A stretch of 64,000 nt of DNA, taken from assembly GCF_012113595.1 (NCBI RefSeq), contig NZ_CP050831.1, positions 1 to 64,000 of the forward strand, written 5' to 3'. Below, piece after piece: positions 32,252-40,237 of this stretch. This DNA is from Bacteroides faecium (lineage in GTDB: Bacteria > Bacteroidota > Bacteroidia > Bacteroidales > Bacteroidaceae). Below the pieces are notes generated by a model. It saw only the letters and a list, made by a program, of their open reading frames with translations, searched no databases and was not told the DNA's origin. The first letter of the stretch is position 1. Each line of letters begins with the position of its first letter. The position numbers and the translations under genes were made by a program.

Positions 32252-34941
32252 GAACTATTCACCAGGGACACCTGCCTGTCAGAACAATTGTTCTGATAGG
32301 TATGGTGCTCCTTATCACCACCCGCGCCTATGCACAAAATGCAAACGCCCGGCTCACACTGACACTACGAAACGCTACATTGAAAGAGTTCACCAAAATG
32401 ATTGAAAACTCAACCGGTTATTCTTTCATATACAGCGAAGAAATCAGTATCAAACATAAAATCAACCTGAAAGTTAAAGAAAAACCTCTGCACGAGATAC
32501 TTGATCTTGTATTCAAGAATGAAGCGGTCAGCTACCAGTTTTCCGGTCGCTACATCTTGCTGCAAAAAAAGAAAAAGATTAAAAGCGTAAGCCGCAAGTT
32601 TACTATCAGCGGATATGTCACTGACGGAACGTCCTCCGAGACGTTGATTGGAACAAATATCTTTGAGAGTCATCAGAATCAGGGAACTACTACCAATCCT
32701 TACGGTTTTTACAGTATCACTCTGCCTGAAGGAGAAACCAGCCTGCGTTTCTCCTATTTGGGCTATGCCACAGAGACTCGTCAGTTCACACTATCGAAGG
32801 ATACATTGATGGATATCCGCATGCAGGGGAATACGCAATTGCAGGAAGTTGTTGTTGTCTCCGACAGAGCGGAAGCAGGAGCTATGGCTACACAGATGGG
32901 ATCTATTGAAATCCCCATGACACAAATCAAAAGTACTCCGAGTATATTGGGGGAAGCCGACGTGATGAAAGCCATCCAACTCATGCCCGGAGTACAGGCA
33001 GGTGTGGATGGTTCTGCGGGATTGTATATACGTGGCGGTAGTCCCGACCAAAATCTTATCTTACTGGACGGAGTTCCGGTATATAATGTAGATCATATGT
33101 TCGGCTTCTTCTCCGTTTTTACTCCCGAAGCAGTCAAGAAGGTAACGCTATTCAAAAGTTCTTTTCCGGCACGCTTTGGCGGCCGGCTTTCTTCGGTGAT
33201 TGATGTCCGTACCAATGATGGAGATATGCAGAAATTTCATGGTACATTCAGCATTGGTTTACTGACCAGCAAATTCAATCTGGAAGGCCCGATTGTGAAA
33301 GGGAAAACATCCTTTAATATCTCTGCCCGACGCTCGTATCTTGATTTGCTTGCCAAGCCATTCATGCCTGACGACGAGAAATACAGCTATTATTTTTATG
33401 ATGTCAATGCCAAAATCAATCACAAATTCTCCGACCGTAGCCGTCTCTTCTTGAGCATATACAATGGTAAAGACCACTTCTCCACTAAATTTGACGTAAA
33501 TACCGATTATGAAGATGGTACAAAAATGAACTGGGGAAACACGATTGCCTCTGCCCGATGGAATTATATATTCAACAACCGCCTGTTCAGTAACACAACG
33601 GTCTCCTTCAACAATTACCAGCTTGGCATTCATTCATACACGACCAGTCAATTCGGTGGAACAACCGGAAAAGAAGTCAACAGATATTCCGCCGACTACC
33701 GTTCCGGCATTCAGGACTGGAGCTACAAGATAGACTTTGAATTCAATCCCAGCCCTATCCATCGCATAAAGTTCGGCACAAAATATATGTATCATATCTT
33801 TCGTCCGGAAGTCATGACATCCAAAATTTCAGATCAGGCCAACGAACAAGACGGACAGGAGAAAACATACCACAGCATAAACAACAACCATCTTTACGCG
33901 CATGAGATATCAGCTTATGCGGAAGATAATTTCAGGATCAACACACGTTTCCGGCTGAATATGGGAGTACATCTTTCTTTATTCCACGTACAGGATAAAA
34001 GCTACTTCTCCTTTCAACCACGCATATCCGCCCGTTATCAGTTGGTGAAGGATATTGCCCTGAAAGCATCTTATACCCAAATGAGCCAGTACGTACATCT
34101 GCTTTCATCCATGCCCATCAGTATGCCGACTGATTTATGGGTACCTGTAACTAAAAAAATCAAACCTATGCAATCCCACCAGTTTTCACTGGGCGAATAT
34201 TATACAGGAATCAAAGGTTGGGAGTTCTCGGTTGAAGGTTATTATAAGGATATGCGCAATGTGCTGGAATACAAAGACGGAGTCAGTTTCTTCGGAACTT
34301 CGGCAGGCTGGGAAAATAAAGTAGAAATGGGGAAAGGTCGCTCAATGGGAATCGAGCTTATGGCGCAAAAGACTATCGGCAAGACTACAGGATGGCTGTC
34401 CTATACCCTCTCCAAAAGTGACCGCAAGTTCGCCAAAGGTGGCATAAATAATGGAGAACGGTTTCCATACAAGTATGACCGTCGACACAATATCAACCTG
34501 ACGGTCAACCACCGTTTCAACGACCGCATCGACATCGGGGCTTCCTGGGTGTTCTATACAGGGGGAACAAGTACTATTCCCGAAGAAAAGACAGCAGTTA
34601 TCCGTCCTAACGACGGCATAAACAACGGTTCGGGCGGGGGATGGGTAATCCCTTACGAACCTAGCTTTACTAATACATCTCCCACTATCGGAGAAACTAA
34701 CTACGTGGAGCACCGGAACAACTTTCGCCTGCCTGCAAGCCACCGGCTCAATATCGGCATCAATTTCAATAAAAAGACCAGGCATGGAATACGAACCTGG
34801 AACATCAGTTTATACAATGTGTATAACGCGATGAATCCGGCATGGATTTACCGGGGGCACAACAAAGAAGGTCACGGTGTCATCAAGAAATATACATTAT
34901 TGCCAATAATACCCTCATTTACTTATACTTATAAATTCTAA
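32248..34941 (+). CDS. TonB-dependent receptor with STN signalling domain
   Basis: The 897-residue outer-membrane protein has a signal peptide (about 1-30), an STN domain (about 35-100, LRNATLKEFTKMIENSTGYSFIY) that talks to FecR, a carboxypeptidase regulatory-like domain (about 115-200), the TonB box LQEVVVVSDRA, a plug (IRGGSPDQNLILLDGVPVYN) and a beta-barrel ending with aromatic TYTYKF. It is shorter than SusC proteins and lacks a SusD partner, being followed instead by a DUF4249 lipoprotein. Such pairs are usually induced by iron, heme, cobalamin or peptide ligands; the ligand here is unknown. Confidence 0.92.
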   Translation: MRTIHQGHLPVRTIVLIGMVLLITTRAYAQNANARLTLTLRNATLKEFTKMIENSTGYSFIYSEEISIKHKINLKVKEKPLHEILDLVFKNEAVSYQFSGRYILLQKKKKIKSVSRKFTISGYVTDGTSSETLIGTNIFESHQNQGTTTNPYGFYSITLPEGETSLRFSYLGYATETRQFTLSKDTLMDIRMQGNTQLQEVVVVSDRAEAGAMATQMGSIEIPMTQIKSTPSILGEADVMKAIQLMPGVQAGVDGSAGLYIRGGSPDQNLILLDGVPVYNVDHMFGFFSVFTPEAVKKVTLFKSSFPARFGGRLSSVIDVRTNDGDMQKFHGTFSIGLLTSKFNLEGPIVKGKTSFNISARRSYLDLLAKPFMPDDEKYSYYFYDVNAKINHKFSDRSRLFLSIYNGKDHFSTKFDVNTDYEDGTKMNWGNTIASARWNYIFNNRLFSNTTVSFNNYQLGIHSYTTSQFGGTTGKEVNRYSADYRSGIQDWSYKIDFEFNPSPIHRIKFGTKYMYHIFRPEVMTSKISDQANEQDGQEKTYHSINNNHLYAHEISAYAEDNFRINTRFRLNMGVHLSLFHVQDKSYFSFQPRISARYQLVKDIALKASYTQMSQYVHLLSSMPISMPTDLWVPVTKKIKPMQSHQFSLGEYYTGIKGWEFSVEGYYKDMRNVLEYKDGVSFFGTSAGWENKVEMGKGRSMGIELMAQKTIGKTTGWLSYTLSKSDRKFAKGGINNGERFPYKYDRRHNINLTVNHRFNDRIDIGASWVFYTGGTSTIPEEKTAVIRPNDGINNGSGGGWVIPYEPSFTNTSPTIGETNYVEHRNNFRLPASHRLNIGINFNKKTRHGIRTWNISLYNVYNAMNPAWIYRGHNKEGHGVIKKYTLLPIIPSFTYTYKF

Positions 34942-34948
34942 ACCGACA

Positions 34949-35968
34949 ATGAAAAGTTATATATACTATTTATCCGCACTGATTGTAACATTGACAATCG
35001 TTTCTTGTGAAAACGAGCTTCCTTTCAGCATCAAGGACAATCCGCCCAAACTGGTGATGAACGCACTGATTAATACTGAAAGCCAGACTAATCTTCTTTT
35101 CCTCAACGTCACAGGTAAGGAAGCTACAACTCATATTCAAAACGCAACGATAGAGGTACGCGTCAACGGGCAACTGGCAGAAAGCCTGCGTCCTCTTCCA
35201 CCGGAACAGGAAGGAGATCCGCAATGCCGCTTCAACATTACAAGCAAATTTACTCCCGGTGACGTGGTACGTATCGACGCACTTACTGATGACGGGAAAT
35301 ATCATGCGTGGGCAGAAGTAACGGTTCCTCAACGCCCTGCCGAAATAGAAAACATAGACACCCTCACCGTCCCAATGTTGGAATATGGTCACAAAATGAA
35401 TTATCTTCGTTACCGGATAACCCTCAAAGACCGTCCCGGTGAAACTAATTATTATCGCATTGTGGTGGACAAACAAACTACTCTATGGAAATATAATTAT
35501 GAAGAAGAGGGAAAAGGCGAGTACATCTTCTGGACAAAACACAGTTACTCATTCATCGGGCGTGAAGACATTGTACTGACAGACGGGCAACCGTCTACCG
35601 GAGAAGACGAGGATAACGGAATATTTGACACGGCAAGGAATATCTACGGGGTATTCGACGACTCCCGGTTCAAAGACACATCTTATACAATGACAGTATA
35701 TAACAGCACACACATCGAAACTGCCGGCGAAGAGGGATATTTTAATGCAATGGATGTCATTATCCGTTTAAGAAGCATCACGGAAGTAGAATATTATTAT
35801 CTAAAAGCACTTAACCTTGTAGATTCCGACATTTATGACGAGACAATCGACGAACCAATCAAATATCCCGGCAATGTGCACGGTGGCACAGGAATAGTAG
35901 GAATCAGTACGGAAGTAAGCGCAACAATCCCTATCATCCTTCCCAAATATCACAACCGTAAAAGATAA
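34949..35968 (+). CDS. DUF4249 lipoprotein, receptor partner
   Basis: The 339-residue protein has a lipoprotein signal with lipobox IVSC (Cys20 in LTIVSCENELPF) and a DUF4249 body of mostly beta structure with an Ig-like N-terminal part (PPKLVMNALINTESQTNLLFLNVTG). DUF4249 proteins habitually follow TonB receptors of this class in Bacteroidetes and are presumed to bind the ligand at the surface. It starts 7 bases after the receptor. Its 3' end overlaps the convergent ABC transporter gene by 19 bases. Confidence 0.85.
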   Translation: MKSYIYYLSALIVTLTIVSCENELPFSIKDNPPKLVMNALINTESQTNLLFLNVTGKEATTHIQNATIEVRVNGQLAESLRPLPPEQEGDPQCRFNITSKFTPGDVVRIDALTDDGKYHAWAEVTVPQRPAEIENIDTLTVPMLEYGHKMNYLRYRITLKDRPGETNYYRIVVDKQTTLWKYNYEEEGKGEYIFWTKHSYSFIGREDIVLTDGQPSTGEDEDNGIFDTARNIYGVFDDSRFKDTSYTMTVYNSTHIETAGEEGYFNAMDVIIRLRSITEVEYYYLKALNLVDSDIYDETIDEPIKYPGNVHGGTGIVGISTEVSATIPIILPKYHNRKR

Positions 35969-36618
35969 CCTTGTTCTATCAGTCCCTGTTTATCGGTAAG
36001 TTCCATCAATGCACCGTCCCGGATCAGAGTGAGCCGGGTTACTACTTCCAACACTTTTTCATAGTTATGGTCAGTAATCACAATACCTTTGTCTGCCGAA
36101 TGTATATTGATTTGTTCTATCAATTTTTCCGCCAAATGGAAAGAAAGGTAATCAAACGGTTCGTCAAGTAATACAAACTTGGTGTTGCCAAATAGTAACA
36201 ATTTGGCTTCCAAATAGCGCCTTTCACCACCGGAAAGTTGTGATACGCGCCGTTCCATGCACGATTGTGCCACTTCATCGTCTTTGTAGAAGTCGTCTGC
36301 TTCCTTTTCCTTCAGGTAGTAGCTAACCAATTGCCTTATCTTCTGATGCCTGGGAAGATAACCGCACTGTGGCAGAAAAGCAATCACCCCGGGATATTGA
36401 TAAGGAACAGGAAGAATTTTACTTTCATCCAAGCGGATAAATTTTCGGTCGGCTTTCATTGTTCCGAAGATTATTTGCATAAGCACAGACTTTCCCGTAC
36501 CATTCCTGCCGAACAGCCCGACGATGTCACCCGTATTTATCTTCAGGTAAACATCTGTCAGCAACTGCCTGGTGCCGAAGTTTTTGATAACACTATCTAT
36601 CTCAAGCTGATGACGCAT
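35950..36618 (-). CDS. ABC transporter ATP-binding protein
   Basis: The 222-residue ATPase has Walker A GRNGTGKS near residue 38, Q-loop FLPQCGYLP, signature LSGGERRYLEAKL, Walker B FVLLDEPFD and the switch histidine in IVITDHNY, so it is catalytically complete. Its sequence is close to LptB/branched-chain-type ATPases but lacks other markers. The TTG at 36645 is a possible earlier start, but the ATG at 36618 gives the family-typical N-terminus MRHQLEIDSVIKNFG. It overlaps the upstream 101-residue membrane protein gene by 22 bases, so the two are translationally coupled and probably form one transporter. The substrate is unknown. Confidence 0.88.
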   Translation of the reverse strand: MRHQLEIDSVIKNFGTRQLLTDVYLKINTGDIVGLFGRNGTGKSVLMQIIFGTMKADRKFIRLDESKILPVPYQYPGVIAFLPQCGYLPRHQKIRQLVSYYLKEKEADDFYKDDEVAQSCMERRVSQLSGGERRYLEAKLLLFGNTKFVLLDEPFDYLSFHLAEKLIEQINIHSADKGIVITDHNYEKVLEVVTRLTLIRDGALMELTDKQGLIEQGYLLRL

Positions 36619-36902
36619 AATCTTATAATCCAAAGGATGAACCAATAAACAATAAATGTAAAGACGATCAAATTCCTTTTCGGAATGCCGGAATTATAAT
36701 AAAAGTAATAGGCCTCTTTCTCCATGACTTCTTTATAAAGCAGGCTTGTTATAATCCCCACACCGCCCAACATATACGGAAGGGAGTCAAAAAAGATAGT
36801 CCAGTCGCCCTTTGATATGAGCAGACAGGCCAACAAGGACAGCGGAACGTTTATTTTTAACGTACTGAGGAAAAACAGATGATATAGTTTTAATCTCCGC
36901 AT
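36597..36902 (-). CDS. Small membrane protein, putative ABC permease partner
   Basis: The 101-residue protein from the ATG at 36902 has three hydrophobic segments (about 6-25, 36-52 and 78-97) and a cytoplasmic-looking loop EVMEKEAYYFYYNSGIPKRNL whose short helix resembles a coupling helix that docks on an ABC ATPase. It overlaps the ATPase gene in a second frame. A permease this small would need to oligomerise. I do not recognise its family. A TTG at 36926 would add eight residues. Confidence 0.7.
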   Translation of the reverse strand: MRRLKLYHLFFLSTLKINVPLSLLACLLISKGDWTIFFDSLPYMLGGVGIITSLLYKEVMEKEAYYFYYNSGIPKRNLIVFTFIVYWFILWIIRLCVISLR

Positions 36903-37017
36903 CAAACAGGATATTAATTGCCGCAATAAATATATTAATAAATCCGGTTATTTCCAACCAAACGGTTCTTTAATACTTATTTTACTCCAAAGAAGGATGA
37001 GAACATACATTTTCAAT

Positions 37018-37025
37018 TATCTTTG
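37018..37025 (+). promoter_or_regulatory. Minus-7 box of the lysO gene pair
   Basis: TATCTTTG is a perfect TAnnTTTG box. It lies 22 bases before the ATG at 37048 and inside the longer frame that begins at 36997, which is therefore an unlikely start. Confidence 0.6.
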
Positions 37026-37047
37026 CAAACAAAAACAGATACGAATT

Positions 37048-37335
37048 ATGTTTATTATCATCGGAATCATGCTGACAGGTATGCTCATTGGTTACCTTCT
37101 ACGCAGCAAACGGTTGACATGGATACACAAAATCATTACTTTTCTGATATGGACGCTGCTATTCCTGCTCGGGATTGATGTAGGCGGAAACGAAACGATC
37201 ATCAAAGGACTGCCTACTCTCGGACTGGAAGCTGTCATCATTACTCTAGCCGCTGTCATAGGAAGTACCCTATGCGCATGGGGGCTATGGTACTTGTTAT
37301 ATATAAGGAATAGGGGAAAGGAGACAGAAGCATGA
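37048..37335 (+). CDS. LysO-type exporter, N-terminal half (DUF340)
   Basis: The 95-residue product has three membrane helices (FIIIGIMLTGMLIGYLL, IITFLIWTLLFLLGIDVGG, AVIITLAAVIGSTLCAWGLWYLLYI) and matches the N-terminal part of LysO, an inner-membrane lysine exporter that in E. coli (YbjE) is one chain of about 300 residues. GIDVGGN is the conserved sodium/lysine-site-like motif. The gene overlaps the next one by an ATGA, so both halves are made together. The start at 36997 is rejected because the promoter box falls within it. Confidence 0.85.
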   Translation: MFIIIGIMLTGMLIGYLLRSKRLTWIHKIITFLIWTLLFLLGIDVGGNETIIKGLPTLGLEAVIITLAAVIGSTLCAWGLWYLLYIRNRGKETEA

Positions 37336-37940
37336 AAGGCAGCCTGATTATCGTTTCTTTCTTCATTATCGGTACTCTCTGCGGAGTGTATCATCTCATC
37401 CCGTATGATTTCACCGACAGTAAACTCAGTTATTATGCCCTCTGCGGCTTGATGTTCTGCGTAGGGATTAGTATCGGCAACGACCCGAACACGCTGAAAA
37501 GTTTCCGTTCACTGAATCCCCGACTTGTATTTCTTCCTATCATGACAATACTCGGTACATTAGCAGGGTGCGCGGTAGCCGGAGCTTTTATGAGCCAACG
37601 GGGTGCTGTGGATTGTATGGCTGTAGGAGCTGGATTCGGTTATTATTCGCTCTCCAGCATTTTTATCACCGAATACAAAGGTCCCGAACTGGGAACTATC
37701 GCACTGCTTTCCAATATCATGCGCGAAATCATAGCTTTACTATGTGCCCCGCTGCTAGTGAAGTATTTCGGAAAACTTGCCCCCATCTCCGTTGGTGGAG
37801 CTACGACTATGGATACCACTCTTCCTATCATTACCCGATATTCAGGAAAGGAATTTGTAATCATTTCCATCTTTCATGGTTTTGTTGTCGATTTCAGTGT
37901 TCCTTTCCTGGTTACGTTTCTTTGCTCGATATCATTTTAA
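37332..37940 (+). CDS. lysO: LysO-type exporter, C-terminal half (DUF340)
   Basis: The 202-residue protein has about six membrane helices and the conserved DUF340 segments CVGISIGNDP, GYYSLSSIFITEYKGPELGTIALLSNIMREI and VGGATTMDTTLPIITRYSGKEFVIISIFHG, corresponding to the C-terminal two thirds of LysO. In Bacteroides the transporter is commonly split in this way. It probably exports lysine or a related cation. The 3' end overlaps the convergent GH92 gene by 9 bases, marking the edge of the polysaccharide locus. Confidence 0.87.
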   Translation: MKGSLIIVSFFIIGTLCGVYHLIPYDFTDSKLSYYALCGLMFCVGISIGNDPNTLKSFRSLNPRLVFLPIMTILGTLAGCAVAGAFMSQRGAVDCMAVGAGFGYYSLSSIFITEYKGPELGTIALLSNIMREIIALLCAPLLVKYFGKLAPISVGGATTMDTTLPIITRYSGKEFVIISIFHGFVVDFSVPFLVTFLCSISF

Positions 37941-40232
37941 TAGCAATGACAGAGATGGAACAGCATCAGTGTTCTTTCCCCAATGTATATTACATTGATT
38001 CCCCATAACAAATTCTAACTTACCACCATTTACAATATCTTCATGAGTGAACCAAGATTTTGACCAGGTTTCTCCATTTAATTTAGCAGATTGAATATAT
38101 TTATTATCCATTGAGCAATTACGGGCAGTAATTTCCATAATCTTCCCATCATCCAATTGCAGTTTAACAGATGAAAAGAAAGGGCTACCTATCTGATAAA
38201 CCGGCAATCCAGGTGTAACAGGATAAAAACCCATCATAGAAAAAACGACAAAGGAAGAAAGACCGCCACCATCTTCATCACCGGGCATTCCCATCAAATC
38301 ATTTCTGAACCATTGATGAATCAAAGAACGGATACGCTGTTGTGTCTTCCACGGAGCTTGTACATAATTATACAAATAAGGAATATGCAAAGACGGCTCA
38401 TTTCCCATAGAGAACTGACCCACATTTCCCGTATGATCGGGAAGCTGGGCGTAAAACTTATATTTAGGCTTGCCAAGCGGCTCTCTGAACGTAGTATCTA
38501 GATTTCTAATAAAATTGTCAGCTCCCCCCATCAGTCTGACTAAATCATCAATATTATGCTGGACATCCCAACGATAAGTCCAACCATTATTCTCACCATA
38601 ATACTCACGAGCCCCTATCCCACCAGAAAAACGATAATCAAACGGTTCTATAAAATTCCCATTTTTATCTTTCGGATGGAAAAAAGAAGTTGCCGGATTG
38701 AATAATTTACGATAATTATAGGAGCATGAATTATAATAATCGGCTTCTTTCTTCAACCCTAGCGCTTCAGCAAGGCGTGACAGACACCATTGATCATAAG
38801 AAGTGCCTAAGGTAACAGCCACGGATTGTCTCCTCTCAAAAGAATTAACCTCCAAGACGCCCTCTTCTTCACCGGGAACAAGTGCGGGAATATATCCCTG
38901 CTCTTTATAAAACTTATCCAACCAACCTGCTCTTGCACTTGACCAAGGTGCTAGTGTTTTCTCTTCCATCCCCCTTTTGGCATAATCATATGCTTTCTGC
39001 AAATCAAAGTCACGTACTCCTTTATACCAGGCATCCGCTATTACGGCTACTCCATGATTACAATTCATTCGTCGAGAATCGCCTGTCACTTCCGGAAAGG
39101 TAGGAAGCCAATATTCGGAAGCTGACTCTGCCATTCTTAAATAAGAGCGTATAATATCAACCTGTTTCTTCCGGTCTATCAAAACTCTTAATGGATGAGC
39201 TGCCCTGTAACTATCCCAAATCCAATCGTCCGTGTAATAGTCGTAACCATCATCTTCATGTATTTTATTATCATATGCACTGAAATAACGCCCGTCCTCA
39301 CTGATATTAACCGGACGTTCCAGGCAACGGTATAAAGAAGTGTAAAACACACAACGGTCATTTTGAGTACCTCCGGAAACCTGTATTTTACTTAGTTTCC
39401 TATTCCATATGCGGCGGCCTTCATCGGCTACTTTCTCCAAATTAAAATTCTTAATTTCCCGTCTCAGATTCTTCTTTGCCTGGTCAACACTAATGTATGA
39501 AACTCCATAACGTACACCCAAAGATAATGAAGTTATATCCCACGCAGCAACCACACAAACATCATCCCCTTCTGATATCCGCTTATCCTTATTCAATTTA
39601 CCAGCGCTAAAAACACCTGTACTCTTCGGCTCTACATCCATTTCCATATAAATATATACCCGAAAGTTATCTTGCATATTTTGATAACCGGAAATTACGT
39701 TCTTATTGATTTCCAATTTTCCACTTCCACCATTTAATATCAGATAAGGCGTCGTTGTCTTCTGCCTATAATCAATATGGTAAATCGCAGATTGATGGGA
39801 AGGAGCAAATTCAACATGAAGCTGTTGCTTGCATAAATCAACTTTATAATAATAAGGTTTTATTACTTCATTATCATAATCGAAATCGAAGCATTGTGAA
39901 AGCTCGCACTCCTTGCCTTGAAAAGGAGAAAGATTGAAAGCAAAGGAACCACGATGGCTAATTTGAAGTAAAGGCAATCCTCGAACTTTATCCGAGCCAT
40001 ATTCTTCTTTTTGGGGATAAACCCGCAACATACTGTTCGGCAGATGCACTAACGGATATGTAGGGACTAGCAAATGACTAATATTACCTATATACGGATT
40101 CACATAGTCAACCGGATTTTTCACATAAGAGGCAGCAGTCAGGCTCATTACAGAGCCTGGTCCGCCTATCAACAACCATATCAATACCCCCAATCTTATT
40201 TTCTTCTTCATCTTCACGCTATATTTAACCAT
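37932..40232 (-). CDS. GH92 family alpha-mannosidase, exported (GDEDG type)
   Basis: GH92 enzymes are calcium-dependent, inverting exo-alpha-mannosidases that attack N-glycan or fungal mannan branches. The 766-residue protein has a signal peptide (about 8-34), the two-domain GH92 fold, the general acid in GNEPS (610-614, Glu612), the base-side motif GDEDG (651-655) and the GFYPVTPG strand. The calcium-site region PWxxWDxxRxxHP is present as DDWIWDSYRAAHPL. It reads DVQHN where its neighbour has HVQHE, so linkage preference probably differs. It is the last gene of the twelve-gene operon. The ATG at 40232 is 5 bases after the upstream stop; a second ATG at 40211 is equally good. Confidence 0.92.
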   Translation of the reverse strand: MVKYSVKMKKKIRLGVLIWLLIGGPGSVMSLTAASYVKNPVDYVNPYIGNISHLLVPTYPLVHLPNSMLRVYPQKEEYGSDKVRGLPLLQISHRGSFAFNLSPFQGKECELSQCFDFDYDNEVIKPYYYKVDLCKQQLHVEFAPSHQSAIYHIDYRQKTTTPYLILNGGSGKLEINKNVISGYQNMQDNFRVYIYMEMDVEPKSTGVFSAGKLNKDKRISEGDDVCVVAAWDITSLSLGVRYGVSYISVDQAKKNLRREIKNFNLEKVADEGRRIWNRKLSKIQVSGGTQNDRCVFYTSLYRCLERPVNISEDGRYFSAYDNKIHEDDGYDYYTDDWIWDSYRAAHPLRVLIDRKKQVDIIRSYLRMAESASEYWLPTFPEVTGDSRRMNCNHGVAVIADAWYKGVRDFDLQKAYDYAKRGMEEKTLAPWSSARAGWLDKFYKEQGYIPALVPGEEEGVLEVNSFERRQSVAVTLGTSYDQWCLSRLAEALGLKKEADYYNSCSYNYRKLFNPATSFFHPKDKNGNFIEPFDYRFSGGIGAREYYGENNGWTYRWDVQHNIDDLVRLMGGADNFIRNLDTTFREPLGKPKYKFYAQLPDHTGNVGQFSMGNEPSLHIPYLYNYVQAPWKTQQRIRSLIHQWFRNDLMGMPGDEDGGGLSSFVVFSMMGFYPVTPGLPVYQIGSPFFSSVKLQLDDGKIMEITARNCSMDNKYIQSAKLNGETWSKSWFTHEDIVNGGKLEFVMGNQCNIHWGKNTDAVPSLSLLLK

Positions 40233-40237
40233 AACAA

